A DNA stretch of 64,000 bases from contig NW_004797289.1 in NCBI RefSeq assembly GCF_000002075.1, forward strand, positions 1,426,613 to 1,490,612, in the 5' to 3' direction. The first letter of the stretch is position 1. The number at the start of each line of letters is the position of its first letter. The stretch is from Aplysia californica (taxonomy: Eukaryota > Mollusca > Gastropoda > Aplysiida > Aplysiidae). The position numbers were made by a program, and so were the translations under genes. Shown piece after piece: positions 63,754 to 64,000 of the stretch. The notes under the pieces are model-generated. The model saw only the letters and a list, made by a program, of their open reading frames with translations. It made no database searches and had not been told where the DNA came from.

Positions 63754-64000
63754 GACGTTTTTGTTTTTTTTCGGGATTTTGTTGTTGTTGTTGTTGTCCT
63801 CTTCTCGACTGACCAACAAATTGTTCCCATAAATATATCTTGTCGCTTTGTAGTTGTTTTTTTTTTAATGTAGTGATGAAGCATGCACATTTTGGTTTTG
63901 TCCCCAAGAGGAGCTCTGTACAAAGTAGGCCTTAGTATAGCCTATACTTTTCCTTTTACCAATTTAGGTCTGGTTAAAGTTCAGTAGTGGCTTTCCTTGA

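Overview
Organism and evidence. This is eukaryotic DNA, most likely from a mollusc and probably a gastropod. It has long AT-rich introns packed with tRNA-derived SINEs, LINE fragments, terminal-inverted-repeat (TIR) transposons, a Ty3/Gypsy element, long (AG)n and (ATT)n arrays and TAGATC-rich simple repeats. There is no bacterial gene organisation. The taxon is inferred from the style of the repeats, not from a marker gene. One 100-N assembly gap lies at 14164-14263.

The main gene. One host gene fills the centre of the window on the minus strand. I could chain 25 coding exons from an ATG at 50309 to a stop at 11137. Every junction has GT/AG ends and compatible phase, giving an open frame of about 2116 codons. 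The last third is a SENP6/SENP7-type SUMO protease (family C48/ULP). It has the catalytic His (HWYLAV), Asp (MFDSL) and Cys (YSDCGV) on separate exons and a clear [14 protein letters not shown] signature. Ahead of it is a very long N-terminal extension: two Pro/Gln-rich exons, a unique exon, a four-cysteine finger, an RGG-type box, an AT-hook-like motif with a basic nuclear signal, and a SUMO-interacting motif ([11 protein letters not shown]). The likely role is trimming or removing SUMO chains in the nucleus.

Possible second transcript. The last intron holds a small exon (12998-13060) encoding a convincing signal peptide. Its phase matches the final SENP exon, which begins ERGDS. This could be an alternative secreted product or the start of a nested gene.

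Layout. 1-9600: repeats, including a deleted Tc1-like element, a TSD-flanked SINE, a minus-strand LINE interrupted by another insertion, and a pogo-like element. 9600-11136: probable 3' UTR. 11137-50342: the SENP gene, with many transposon insertions in its introns. 50342-52434: repeats, including another SINE. 52435-62682: a nest in which a roughly 2.9-kb TIR element holds a 7.3-kb Ty3/Gypsy element, which itself holds two DNA transposons. 62683-64000: a local tandem duplication and a degenerate tRNA-like sequence.

Limits. All exon calls come from reading splice signals, phase and remembered family motifs. No alignment or transcript evidence was available. The first (non-coding) exon and promoter of the SENP gene were not found.
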